Shown here one piece after another: positions 33,718 through 42,326 of a DNA stretch of 64,000 bases (within the stretch, counting starts at the first letter, position 1; every line of letters begins with the position of its first letter). This stretch comes from JANXQE01 sp035651635. Its GTDB lineage: Bacteria > Verrucomicrobiota > Verrucomicrobiia > Limisphaerales > UBA8199. The notes beneath the pieces are model-generated. The model saw only the letters and a program-made list of their open reading frames with translations, made no database searches and was not told the origin of the DNA. The translations under genes and the position numbers were made by a program. Where the stretch lies: contig DASRFK010000179.1 in the NCBI GenBank assembly GCA_035651635.1, positions 1-64,000 of the forward strand. The letters run 5' to 3'.

Positions 33718-34890
33718 TTATCCTACAACATGGTTGCCCCATTTTGCGGTTAGAATCCCAACTCCGAAATCCGAAGGTCGAAACCCGAAAGAAGGCCGAA
33801 ATCCGAAGGTCGAAAAAGGACCAGAGGTCACTCGCCCCTCGCTATTCTTCCCCGCCCCCGCCTCTTTCAGTTGCCATTTCACGAAATCGTCGACCAATTT
33901 GCGTTCGGCGGGCGTGACGTTTGCCGCCGTGAGGTCGACCTGGAAGACCGTGAACCAAATCTCCCGGGCCGGCCGGTACTTGAGCTGAGTCCGTAACTTC
34001 AGTTCCAGGTCCGGCATGTGGCCCGTCCCGAAGAACACGGCAATCGAACCGTCGCGGCCGATCTCCGGCAGTTGGGATTTTAAATCCGAAATGACTTTTT
34101 CATTTCGGCGTTGCAGCAACACTTCGAGCAATTGTTTCATCTCAGGAGGCAAGCCCTGGAGCTGGGAGGGGTCACCCTGGATTTCACTCAACAGATCGAT
34201 CAAGGCGAGCCGGCCCAAGGCGCGGAACTTGGGATTAGCGCCCAGCAACCGCAGCGCCATTTGCAACAAAGCGTCGAGCCAGGAATCCCCCTGCATCAAC
34301 TGCATCAGATTTTGAAAACTCTCGCTGGCGCCAGGTTTGCCTGAAGCCGTTTCGCTCTGGAGCATTAAATCGCGGAGCTGGGTAATGGACAGGTCGCTAT
34401 TACGAAAATTAGGGCGATGATAGTCAATGGCTTCGAGTTGGAATACCAGGCCCAGGGATGCGGCTAGAGCCGATTGCAACGAACCGCGATCATCGGACGC
34501 GGCGGCTGGTGGCGGAGCAGCCTGCGCAGCGGCAGGGTTACCCTCGGTCTGGCCGGGCTGGTCGCCGGCTTCTCTTTCGGCCGCACCGACGCCTTCGAAC
34601 AGGACCAGCGTCTGGGCGTCGAGATGCTTTTGCAACTGCGCGTAGTAATTGGAATCGCCCACATGCGACACGCCTTCGAGCCAAACCACTGGCCAACCGC
34701 GATGTGCCGGCACAAACTCCCGCGCCGCAATCTGTAGGGAAACCTGGTTTGAAACTGCGTTGAGGACGCGCACGTAAGGCGCGGGCACGGGTGGCGGTTC
34801 CTTGTCACGGCGCGTGACCGTGGCGCCGGGGCCGGAACAACCCGCCAGCGCAACCACCGCACACCCCAGGTAACCAAGGCCAAAGCGCAT
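33718..34890 (-). CDS. TraB/TIKI-superfamily-like lipoprotein
   Basis: The product is 390 aa from ATG 34890. The signal peptide ends in a lipobox (VALAGC, Cys18). The N-terminal half contains VVWLEGVSHVGDSNYY followed by LVLFEGVGA, and the C-terminal part has VFFGTGHMPDLE. These match the conserved GxxH, E and GxGHxP elements of the TraB/GumN/TIKI family, whose eukaryotic members are metalloproteases. An Ala/Pro-rich insert lies near residues 110-135. The last ~30 residues (FGFRPSFGFRPSDFG) are encoded by a phrase-like repeat, not by family sequence. The substrate is unknown. Confidence 0.7.
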   Translation of the reverse strand: MRFGLGYLGCAVVALAGCSGPGATVTRRDKEPPPVPAPYVRVLNAVSNQVSLQIAAREFVPAHRGWPVVWLEGVSHVGDSNYYAQLQKHLDAQTLVLFEGVGAAEREAGDQPGQTEGNPAAAQAAPPPAAASDDRGSLQSALAASLGLVFQLEAIDYHRPNFRNSDLSITQLRDLMLQSETASGKPGASESFQNLMQLMQGDSWLDALLQMALRLLGANPKFRALGRLALIDLLSEIQGDPSQLQGLPPEMKQLLEVLLQRRNEKVISDLKSQLPEIGRDGSIAVFFGTGHMPDLELKLRTQLKYRPAREIWFTVFQVDLTAANVTPAERKLVDDFVKWQLKEAGAGKNSEGRVTSGPFSTFGFRPSFGFRPSDFGVGILTAKWGNHVVG

Positions 34891-34983
34891 CGCGTGACGA
34901 TGGCTTGAGCTGCGCCTGATGTAAAGTGGGCGAACGGCAAGCCGCCTGGACCTATGAGCTGTGCCATGAAGCCGGTGGTGTGT

Positions 34984-35075
34984 CGGCCCGAAGGGTCGAC
35001 CGAACATAGCCCAGGCCTGAGGCCACAGGCCGATGGCCTGGGTTAGGGCGTGATAAATATGATGGTGTTGCCCTG
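34984..35075 (+). repeat. Palindromic interspersed repeat, family F
   Basis: CCCAGGCCTGAGGCCACAGG (35010-35029) is followed by CCGATGGCCTGGG, and then ATGGTGTTGCCCTGAAGGGG near 35061-35080. The same unit, with ATAGCCCAGGCCTGAGGCC, lies at 21253-21330. Confidence 0.7.
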
Positions 35076-35182
35076 AAGGGGCAACACCTCCGGGCCGAAA
35101 CAAAACATGAGCCACATCCACACCGTCACGACCGTCACGCGCCGGCATTGTGTTCGCCGGAGCGAGTAGCTAAAACTACGCG

Positions 35183-37930
35183 ATGCATTTTAGCGGCCGC
35201 AAAGGATTGAGCATCGGCCTGGGTCTGCTTCTGCTTACCTTGGGTTACGGATGCGGTAGTCAACCCAGGACCAGCATCGAGAAATTCCCTGCGGTAGACG
35301 CAGCCGGCGACACAGAGTCAGCGCGCTATGTCCCAACGGGCCAGCTCCTGACTCCGGCCGGATGGCAGATTCCCTTGCCGGCCATGAGGCCGCAAGGCCT
35401 GGCGCTGAGCCCGGACGGGGAGTTGCTGGCGGTAGCCGGCAATTCAGAACGCTTGCTGTTGCTGAGCGCCAAAACCGGGGAAACGCTGCAAACCATTCCC
35501 CTGTCGCTCGTCACGACCGAGGTCCGTACCAACAAAACCACCAACGCTGCGCCTGAGGCGGTCGAAAAGATTGCCAATAAGACTAATAGCACCACGCTGG
35601 TGTCGGTCACGAACACGGCGACTTTGAGCTTTACTGGATTGGCCTTTTCGCCCGAGGGTGGGCAGCTGTATCTTTCCAACAGCAAAGGCACGGTCTGGAC
35701 CTTCAGGTTGGAATACGAGCGGGTCGTCGGAAAACCGCGGGCGTTTTCGTTGCCGGAAACAGACTCACCCAAGCAACGAAAGGAAATCCCCAGCGGATTG
35801 ATCGTCTCGCCGGATGGCCGGCGCCTCTACGTCACTGGCAATCTGGGCAACATGCTTTACGAACTCGATAGCATTTCCGGACTGCTGCTGCGTTCATGGG
35901 AGACCGGCGTTGCCCCATACGATGTGGTGCTCGTGGGCAACAAAGCGTATGTTTCAAACCTGGGTGGGCCGCGTCCCGGGCAGAAGGATCGCACCGCATT
36001 GGCCGGCCTGGGAATGCGCGTCCGGGTAGATTCCCGAGATATCGCCAATGAAGGTTCCGTCACCGTCATCGACCTTCAGGCGGACAAGGTCCGTTCTGAA
36101 ATTAGGGTTGAGTTGCACCCATCGGCGCTGGCGATTTCGCCGAATCAACGGTATGTCGTCGTGGCCAATACCGGCAGCGATACGCTCAGTGTCATCGACA
36201 CCACCCAGGACATGGTGGTTGAGAAAATCAGCGCGCGTTTGACTCCATCAGACCTCTTCGGTGCGCAGCCGACCGCGCTGGCCTTTGCACCTTCGGGACG
36301 GCGGCTCTTCGTTTGCAACGGAACTCAGAATGCCCTGGCGGTCGTTGATTTTGCCCCCGCCACCAAAAGCTCCAAGGTCCTCGGCTTGATTCCGGTAGGA
36401 TGGTTTCCGGGCGCCGTGCAGTATGACGCCCACAGCCGGACCCTGTTTGTCGCCAACATCAAGGGCATTGGCGCCGCGAAAATATTCAAACCGGGAGAAA
36501 AGCCCAAATTAAACAGCAAAGACTTTTTCGGCACTATTTCTTGCGTGCGGCCGCCCTCGGACGGACGCCTGGCGGTCTTGACCCGGACGGCGCTGCGGGA
36601 CATGCGTTACCCGGCGATCACCGAAGCGCTGCTCCCGCCGCGAAGTGATCAACCGGCGCGGCCGGTTCCCGAGCGGTCCGGTGAACCGAGCGTCTTCAAA
36701 CATGTGATCTACGTAATTAAAGAGAACCGCTCTTATGACCAGGTTCTTGGAGACATGCCGGAAGGCAACGGCGACCCCGCTTTGTGCACTTTCGGCGAAA
36801 AGTTTACTCCGAACCAGCACAAGCTCGCCCGCGAATTTGTGCTGCTGGATAATACCTATTGCTCGGGCATCTGCAGCGCCGATGGGCACCAATGGACCGA
36901 CAGCGCGTTGGCGAACGAGTACGTCGAGCGTCAGTTGACCTCGGGGAGTGTCCGCAGTTACTCCGGGTCAAAAAGCGCCGATGCCGCCGACGCTTTGTCC
37001 TGGGCCTCCTCCGGATTTATTTGGGACAACGTGTTAGCGCGCGGTAAAACGTTGCGCAATTACGGGGAGTGGATGCTCTCACAGTCGGGCTGGAGCGATC
37101 GTAAGAAAAAAGACAAAATTATGTGGTCGGATTTCTGGGGAGCCTATCACACGAACGCCCAGGCGGTGCAATTGCGCAGCCGGGCCATGATTCGCACCCT
37201 GCGCGCTCATAGCGACACCAACAGCGTGGGTTGGGATCTAAAAGTTCCGGACATCATGCGGGCCGCCGAATTCATCCGTGAACTGCGTCTCTTCGAGACC
37301 AACGGCGGGTTTCCGGACCTGATTATTCTATACCTGCCCAACGACCACACGGGTGGCGCGCGCACAGATTATCCGGAGCCTGGTGCGCAGGTGGCTGACA
37401 ATGACCTGGCTTTGGGGCAAGTGATTGACGCTTTGAGCCACAGCCGGTTTTGGCCCGAGACTTGCCTCTTTGCCGTCGAAGACGATCCCCAGGCAGGCTG
37501 GGATCATGTCAGCGGTTACCGCACTACCTGCTATGTCGCCAGTCCCTATACCCGCCGCAAGCGCACCATCAGCACCCGCTACAACCAGGTCAGCCTCGTT
37601 CGCACCATCGAGCAGATTCTCGGGTTGCCGCCCATGAACCAACTGGACGCCAGCGCCGCGCCCATGTTCGAGTGCTTTACGGCCGAGCCCGATCTCACCC
37701 CCTTCAACAGTGTGCCTAACCGATTTCCGCTCGATAAAATAACGCCGGAACCCAAAAAGGTCACCGACCGCCGCCTCCGCCAGGACATCATTGCGTCCAA
37801 TCGCCTGCCGCTGGACCAACCCGATCGTTGTCCGGAAGATCTTCTGAACCGCATTCTGTGGCGCGCCATGAAAGGCCCTGATGCTCCTTACCCCGAATGG
37901 GCGGTCAAGCCGGTCGACGATCCCGATTAA
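35183..37930 (+). CDS. Lipoprotein with YVTN beta-propeller and C-terminal phosphoesterase domain
   Basis: The product is 915 aa. The signal peptide ends in a lipobox-like LGYGC (Cys24). Residues about 65-460 contain propeller repeats (LALSPDGELLAVAGNSERLL, GLAFSPEGGQLYLSNSKGTV, ALAISPNQRYVVVANTGSDT, quoted in part). From about residue 510 an alkaline-phosphatase-fold phosphoesterase follows, with VIYVIKENRSYDQVLGDMP, NTYCSGICSADGHQWTDSA, YLPNDHTGGARTDYPEPGAQ and VEDDPQAGWDHVSGYRT, all typical metal-site motifs of the acid-phosphatase/phospholipase C-like family. It would be anchored at the outer surface or in the periplasm. A paralogue starts at 63033. Confidence 0.88.
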   Translation: MHFSGRKGLSIGLGLLLLTLGYGCGSQPRTSIEKFPAVDAAGDTESARYVPTGQLLTPAGWQIPLPAMRPQGLALSPDGELLAVAGNSERLLLLSAKTGETLQTIPLSLVTTEVRTNKTTNAAPEAVEKIANKTNSTTLVSVTNTATLSFTGLAFSPEGGQLYLSNSKGTVWTFRLEYERVVGKPRAFSLPETDSPKQRKEIPSGLIVSPDGRRLYVTGNLGNMLYELDSISGLLLRSWETGVAPYDVVLVGNKAYVSNLGGPRPGQKDRTALAGLGMRVRVDSRDIANEGSVTVIDLQADKVRSEIRVELHPSALAISPNQRYVVVANTGSDTLSVIDTTQDMVVEKISARLTPSDLFGAQPTALAFAPSGRRLFVCNGTQNALAVVDFAPATKSSKVLGLIPVGWFPGAVQYDAHSRTLFVANIKGIGAAKIFKPGEKPKLNSKDFFGTISCVRPPSDGRLAVLTRTALRDMRYPAITEALLPPRSDQPARPVPERSGEPSVFKHVIYVIKENRSYDQVLGDMPEGNGDPALCTFGEKFTPNQHKLAREFVLLDNTYCSGICSADGHQWTDSALANEYVERQLTSGSVRSYSGSKSADAADALSWASSGFIWDNVLARGKTLRNYGEWMLSQSGWSDRKKKDKIMWSDFWGAYHTNAQAVQLRSRAMIRTLRAHSDTNSVGWDLKVPDIMRAAEFIRELRLFETNGGFPDLIILYLPNDHTGGARTDYPEPGAQVADNDLALGQVIDALSHSRFWPETCLFAVEDDPQAGWDHVSGYRTTCYVASPYTRRKRTISTRYNQVSLVRTIEQILGLPPMNQLDASAAPMFECFTAEPDLTPFNSVPNRFPLDKITPEPKKVTDRRLRQDIIASNRLPLDQPDRCPEDLLNRILWRAMKGPDAPYPEWAVKPVDDPD

Positions 37931-37948
37931 TCCAGTTCGACCGATCCA

Positions 37949-38007
37949 CCGCCTGAAGGCGGGACTCCAAGCAAAGCGGGTTTGGAGTCCCGGCTTCAGC
38001 CGGTGCG
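37949..38007 (+). repeat. Short family A-like inverted repeat
   Basis: The arms are GCCTGAAGGCGGGACTCCAA (37951-37970) and TTTGGAGTCCCGGCTTCAGC (37981-38000). They lack the GAGCGTGTTTTAG ends of the full-length family A elements. Confidence 0.75.
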
Positions 38008-38117
38008 GTCCCCGAAAACGGTTTCGTTTTGGATCCGGCGGTGATTCCAGTTCTGCCCGGCCCGCCGAGGCGGAGGCGAAGGTTGACCGGTCATGGTCCG
38101 GAAAGTAGGTTTCCGGG

Positions 38118-38978
38118 GTGCAAAAGGGAATAGCGAGCACATTCGACTCACCGCAAGCGCGTTTCCTCCTGCGCATGCCGCTGCCGCGCAGCTTCACCCA
38201 TTATCTCGGGCGCAAGCTATTTCGGTTTCTGCTGACGATCCAGGGGTTGGGTGCGTTTGGCCTGATCACGATCGGCGTCATTCTCAAGAAGTTTCGCACG
38301 GCTCGCCAGGTAATCTGGCCGTTGGTCTTTCGGGAAACCTCACGCGCGGGGCTGCGTTTGCTGCCGATGTTTTTGTTCATTGCCGTGGCACTTGGCCTGG
38401 TCGTTATTGGCCAAAGCGTCTCGTGGTTGACCCGGGTTGGAGCGATCAATTACCTCGGCACGATTATGGTGATTGTCGTCGTGCGTGAGTTGGGGCCGTT
38501 GCTGGCGGCGTTGTTGGTGCTGGCGCGGATCGGCACCGCCAATGTCGTCGAACTCGGCACCTCGCGCGCCACAGGCGAAGTGGAGGCCCTGGAAGCTCTG
38601 GGGATTGACCCGGTCCACTACCTGGTCGTCCCGCGCGTCATCGGCCTGTCGCTGGGGATATTTTCTCTGACCGTATACCTTATCCTGGGAGCCGTGCTGA
38701 GCGGCTACATCTGGGCTTTTCTTCAGAATGTGCCTTTGCGGCCGGCCGACTATTTCCACCAACTCACCGGCGCGCTGAGCGGGTTGGATTTTGCCATGCT
38801 GGCGGTCAAGACTCTCTCGTTCGGATTCATCATTTCCATCGTGACCTGTTACCATGGATTAGCTCAGCCGCTGCACCTCGAAGAAGTCTCCTACGCGACC
38901 GTCCGGGCGGTTGCCCAAAGCATCATCGCCTGTGTTCTGATCGATGCGCTCTTCATCCTCATCTACCTTGCGGCTTAA
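38118..38978 (+). CDS. mlaE: MlaE/YrbE-family lipid ABC permease
   Basis: The product is 286 aa from GTG 38118, or 267 aa from ATG 38175, which is also plausible. Five to six helices cover the MlaE domain, with RLLPMFLFIAVALGLVVIGQ, VIVVVRELGPLLAALLVLAR and the conserved ELGTSRATGEVEALEALGID (shown in part). YLVVPRVIGLSLGIFSL and FGFIISIVTCYHGL complete the family pattern. It would form the dimeric transmembrane core of an MCE-type lipid transporter with the next two genes, moving phospholipids between the inner and outer membranes. It overlaps mlaF by one base. Confidence 0.92.
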   Translation: MQKGIASTFDSPQARFLLRMPLPRSFTHYLGRKLFRFLLTIQGLGAFGLITIGVILKKFRTARQVIWPLVFRETSRAGLRLLPMFLFIAVALGLVVIGQSVSWLTRVGAINYLGTIMVIVVVRELGPLLAALLVLARIGTANVVELGTSRATGEVEALEALGIDPVHYLVVPRVIGLSLGIFSLTVYLILGAVLSGYIWAFLQNVPLRPADYFHQLTGALSGLDFAMLAVKTLSFGFIISIVTCYHGLAQPLHLEEVSYATVRAVAQSIIACVLIDALFILIYLAA

Positions 38979-39763
38979 TGGAGCAGGACAACTCTTCAGC
39001 AAAAACTCCCGCTATTCTCATGCGCGACGTGACGGTCGGCGCGTTGAATGATCCCGCGACGGCCGTGTTGCGAGACGTCAATTGGGAAGTGCGGCCGGGA
39101 GACTTTTGGGTGCTTGCCGGGCTGCAAGGGGAAGGCAAAAGTGATTTGCTGATGCTGACGGCGGGATTGATGCCGCCGCTGGCCGGTGAGTACCTGTTCT
39201 TCGGCGAGCCGATGCCCATCTTCGATGAGGCCCGGTTGCCACACCGGCTGCGTCTGGGACTGGTTTTTGAAACCGGGCAGCTCTTCAATCAATTGACCGT
39301 GCGCGAGAATGTGGCTTTGCCGCTTTGCTACCACCGGAATCTTTCGCAGAGCGAGGCCGCGCCCACCGTCCAGACACTGCTCGACCAAATGGAGCTTGGC
39401 CCGTGGGCCGATAGCACCCCTGGGTCGCTCGGACGCAACTGGCACAAACGCGTAGGGTTGGCTCGCGCCCTCATCCTCAAACCAGACGCCCTGTTGCTCG
39501 ATAATCCGCTGGGGGGACTGGACCTGCGGCACGTCTATTGGTGGCTCCATTTCCTGCAACAGCTTTCCAAGGGAAGCAGTACTCTGAGGCCGGAACCCAT
39601 AACCCTGGTCGCGACCACGGCGGATTTGCGGCCCTGGATGGAGCCGGGAGAGAAATTCGGCATTGTCAAAAACCAGACCCTGAATGTCGTGGGGAGCCGC
39701 GCCCAGGTCGAAGCGGCCAAGAGGGAACTGGTCGGCGAATTGATGGCGCCAATCGCGCAATGA
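38978..39763 (+). CDS. mlaF: MlaF-like ABC ATPase subunit with degenerate catalytic motifs
   Basis: The product is 261 aa. Length and flanking genes fit MlaF. Walker A is kept (GLQGEGKS, residues 48-55). The other catalytic elements are altered. The Q-loop has Glu98 (LVFETG in place of the usual VFQ). The signature LSGG reads LGRNW (151-155). Walker B reads LLLDNP, with Asn176 at the catalytic Glu position. The H-loop reads VATTAD, with Thr213 in place of His. KRVGLARAL and GGLDLRH still mark the fold. It could bind ATP but should hydrolyse it poorly or not at all. It may be a structural subunit, or another ATPase may power MlaE. The frame is intact with no sign of decay. Confidence 0.88.
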   Translation: MEQDNSSAKTPAILMRDVTVGALNDPATAVLRDVNWEVRPGDFWVLAGLQGEGKSDLLMLTAGLMPPLAGEYLFFGEPMPIFDEARLPHRLRLGLVFETGQLFNQLTVRENVALPLCYHRNLSQSEAAPTVQTLLDQMELGPWADSTPGSLGRNWHKRVGLARALILKPDALLLDNPLGGLDLRHVYWWLHFLQQLSKGSSTLRPEPITLVATTADLRPWMEPGEKFGIVKNQTLNVVGSRAQVEAAKRELVGELMAPIAQ

Positions 39764-39849
39764 TTGACGGAACCCGCGGAATCTGAAAACGTCGCCCGCA
39801 TGAAGGCAACGCTCACACAACCTCCCGGGGGACCGCCCCGGCGTACGGC

Positions 39850-41133
39850 ATGGCGCTTCAGGATCTAACACCTCAACTGCGCACCCGTTTGAGCCGAATG
39901 GAGCGGGCCGTTGGCTGGTTCGTTTTCCTGGCCGTGTTGTTGCTCGCGCTCGGCTTCGCCTACTACATCTACACCGCCGCGGAGGCCAAAGGCTGGTTCC
40001 TCACCAAAGCCCCGTACTTCACCTTTGTCGATACCGCCAGCGGCCTCAAAGTCGGCGATCCGGTGATGTTGATGGGTTTCGATGCCGGAACGATCACCGA
40101 CATTAAACCCATGCCGGCGTACCAGTTCATGTACAACGTGTTTGTCCAATTCGAGCTGAAAGCGCCCAATTACGGCTACATCTGGAGCGAAGGCTCGCGG
40201 GCCAAGGTCGCCACCGCCGACCTGCTCGGCAAACGGGTCTTGGAAGTGACCAAAGGCACCGGCGGCTACCCGACTTATACATTCTTTCCTGGCCTGACCG
40301 TCAATCTGACTCAGCTCAAAAATCTGCCCGACGCGGCGAATTATGTTTTAGGCGAGGAAATCTACGATCCGACCGGGACCAATCTTCTGGCCAAGCCACT
40401 CCAGCGATTGGTCGATCTGCCCGATCTTACCGGGCTAGGTTATACAAACGTGGTCGCCCTCAACACCAATACCCCGCAGAAAAAACTGACTACGGTCTGG
40501 AACGCAAAACTGGGGCATTACGTGGACTACGATCCAAAGGGCTATTACCTGATTGCAGACGAGTCTCCCGCTGTGACCGAGCAAATCCAGCGCATGGTCA
40601 CTGAAGTCGAGCAGGCATTGCCTAACGTCCTCAACCTGACGAACAGCCTGGCCTTGGTGCTTTCCAATAGCGCCGCTTTGACCTCGAATCTGAATGTCGT
40701 TGCCAGGAATGCCCAACCGGCGGTGAGCAACCTGGCCCGGGCCACCCAACACCTCGATCAACCCGGTGCCCTCGGTGACTGGCTTATCCCCACAAACCTT
40801 AACTGGCAATTGACCGGCACGTTGTCCAACGCCAACCTGGCAGTCACCGCCGCCAATACCAATTTGGCCTCGGTGTTCGATAACCTGAACCGTTCATTGG
40901 ATAACGTCGCCAATCTCACCAGCAACCTGAATATGCAGGTGGCCGCCAACAGCAACATGCTCACTTCGATCTCCAGTACGGTCACCCACGCGGACGAATT
41001 TGTGCAGGGTCTTAAACGGTTCTGGTTGCTTCGCCACCTTTTCAAATCAAAGACAGAGCCCAATCCCAAACCTGCTCCAGTAGCCCCCATCCGATCTCCC
41101 AAAGGCGCCGAGCAGAAACGGTCTCAACCATGA
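39850..41133 (+). CDS. mlaD: MCE-domain (MlaD-like) lipid transport protein
   Basis: The product is 427 aa. One N-terminal helix (WFVFLAVLLLALGFAYYIYT) is followed by the MCE domain (TFVDTASGLKVGDPVMLMGF then DAGTITDIKPM). It is longer than proteobacterial MlaD (~180 aa). The C-terminal region (about residue 240-427) is rich in Asn, Leu and Thr with repeated NLTSNL/NAQPAVSNL patterns, likely a helical needle or barrel as in longer MCE proteins. It would form the periplasmic hexamer on the MlaE/MlaF complex. It starts 86 bases after mlaF. Confidence 0.88.
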   Translation: MALQDLTPQLRTRLSRMERAVGWFVFLAVLLLALGFAYYIYTAAEAKGWFLTKAPYFTFVDTASGLKVGDPVMLMGFDAGTITDIKPMPAYQFMYNVFVQFELKAPNYGYIWSEGSRAKVATADLLGKRVLEVTKGTGGYPTYTFFPGLTVNLTQLKNLPDAANYVLGEEIYDPTGTNLLAKPLQRLVDLPDLTGLGYTNVVALNTNTPQKKLTTVWNAKLGHYVDYDPKGYYLIADESPAVTEQIQRMVTEVEQALPNVLNLTNSLALVLSNSAALTSNLNVVARNAQPAVSNLARATQHLDQPGALGDWLIPTNLNWQLTGTLSNANLAVTAANTNLASVFDNLNRSLDNVANLTSNLNMQVAANSNMLTSISSTVTHADEFVQGLKRFWLLRHLFKSKTEPNPKPAPVAPIRSPKGAEQKRSQP

Positions 41134-41224
41134 GAGAGTCAAGAAACGAAACCGGCGTTACCGCATTACCTTGCTTGCGGGCAGGAGAATTCCAAATTAA
41201 GACCTTACCAAATCCTCCCATTCC

Positions 41225-41252
41225 TTGACAGGCCAGGCTTCGCTGTTATTCT
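41225..41252 (+). promoter_or_regulatory. Sigma70-type promoter upstream of rpmH
   Basis: TTGACA (41225-41230), a 16-base spacer and TATTCT (41247-41252) lie 77 bases before the rpmH start. No DnaA-box cluster (TTATNCACA) was seen in 41134-41328, so there is no sign of an origin here. Confidence 0.65.
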
Positions 41253-41328
41253 CTCGCGTTCCGTTTCCGGGGTGCTTCCTGACGCTGCGTCACGGGCAAT
41301 CAACCGCGCGGGCCTGCATTGAACTGTT

Positions 41329-41466
41329 ATGAAGAGACAATATCAACCGTCGAAAATCCGCCGCAAACGGCAACACGGGTTCTTGAATCGCAATTCCAGC
41401 AAGAGCGGCAAAGCGATTTTGCGCAATCGCCGCCGCGTCGGCCGCAAACGCCTGACCCCGGTGTAA
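41329..41466 (+). CDS. rpmH: 50S ribosomal protein L34
   Basis: The product is 45 aa. The sequence begins MKRQYQPSKIRRKRQHGF and continues with AILRNRRRVGRKRLTPV, the highly conserved L34 pattern of a basic helix that binds 23S rRNA. The length is normal. It is the first gene of the conserved rpmH-rnpA-yidD-yidC-jag block. It lies wholly inside a longer open frame of the downstream rnpA in another register. Confidence 0.97.
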   Translation: MKRQYQPSKIRRKRQHGFLNRNSSKSGKAILRNRRRVGRKRLTPV

Positions 41467-41492
41467 TCCAGCCTCCTCACCCGACCGGGGGT

Positions 41493-41867
41493 ATGCCCGA
41501 TTCCACCCCAACCCGGTTCCGGTTCTGTCGTTCCGCACGAATTAAACAGGGACGCGATTTCACGCGACTCCGCCAGGAAGGGGCGAGATTGACAAATGGT
41601 TGTCTGGTTGCGAACTGGCTTAAGCTCAGTCCCAATGCTCATTCGCGCCTGGGGGTCATTACTTCCAGCCGGATCGGCGGTGCCGTGGTCCGCAACCGGG
41701 CGCGGCGCCTCATGCGCGAGAGCTTTCGGCTGCATCAGCACGAGCTGGTACATCCGGTTGATTTGATATTGATTGCCAGGCAATCCATTGCGGGCAAAGC
41801 TTTGGTGGACGTCGAGAAGGATCTTTTGACAAGCCTGCGGAAAGCGGGATTGTTGAGACCTGTTTAA
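41493..41867 (+). CDS. rnpA: Ribonuclease P protein component
   Basis: The product is 124 aa from ATG 41493. It is the protein cofactor of RNase P, which matures the 5' end of tRNA. FRFCRSARIKQGRDFTRL leads into the domain, and the conserved basic motif is GGAVVRNRARRLMRESFR, followed by DLILIARQSIAGK. The open frame continues upstream to TTG 41319 with no stop, enclosing rpmH in a different frame. The short form from 41493 matches the normal family length and is preferred. Confidence 0.93.
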   Translation: MPDSTPTRFRFCRSARIKQGRDFTRLRQEGARLTNGCLVANWLKLSPNAHSRLGVITSSRIGGAVVRNRARRLMRESFRLHQHELVHPVDLILIARQSIAGKALVDVEKDLLTSLRKAGLLRPV

Positions 41868-41873
41868 CGGGAA

Positions 41874-42320
41874 ATGAATCTTGCACAGCACATCCTGGTA
41901 TTCGGGGTTCGGATGTATCGCTGGATCCTCTCTCCGGCCAAGCTGTTCTTGTTCGGATCGCTGAGCCAGTGCCGCTTCAATCCCACCTGCTCGGCCTACG
42001 CGATTCAAGCCATTCAGCGACACGGCGCGTGCCGTGGCACTTGGCTGGCCCTGAAGAGAATCTGCCGCTGTCATCCGTGGGGTGATTGTGGGCAAGACCC
42101 TGTCCCGCCACAGAACAGGCACTCTGAATGCCTTCAAGCGCAGGAGCATGCGAATAGCCTCCACGTGACACCCGCAGATTCGGGGCAACCGCAGATAAGA
42201 AATGAGAAGAGGTTCAGGGGTTTTCGGCGTGAATCTTTTCGGGGAATCCACTTGCGGTTTCACACCGCCCAGACCCGCCGCCCTGCCGAACTGAGGGCCC
42301 TGGCTCATTCCTGCCACTAG
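41874..42320 (+). CDS. yidD: Membrane protein insertion efficiency factor YidD, with extended C-terminus
   Basis: The product is 148 aa, whereas the family is usually 70-90 aa. The core is standard: YRWILSPAKLFLFGSLSQCR then FNPTCSAYAIQAIQRHG and CRCHPWGDCGQDPVP. Everything after about residue 80 is extra. Its middle is encoded by a phrase-like repeat (CACCCGCAGATTCGGGGCAA at about 42170-42189) that also occurs near 21388. The stop was probably lost, or the repeat inserted near it. The factor assists YidC, encoded six bases after its stop. Confidence 0.9.
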   Translation: MNLAQHILVFGVRMYRWILSPAKLFLFGSLSQCRFNPTCSAYAIQAIQRHGACRGTWLALKRICRCHPWGDCGQDPVPPQNRHSECLQAQEHANSLHVTPADSGQPQIRNEKRFRGFRRESFRGIHLRFHTAQTRRPAELRALAHSCH

Positions 42321-42326
42321 GCTCTC

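Noticed and set aside
41134..41328. Possible chromosomal origin beside rpmH
   Set aside because: No cluster of TTATNCACA boxes, no AT-rich unwinding region and no dnaA or dnaN in the window.
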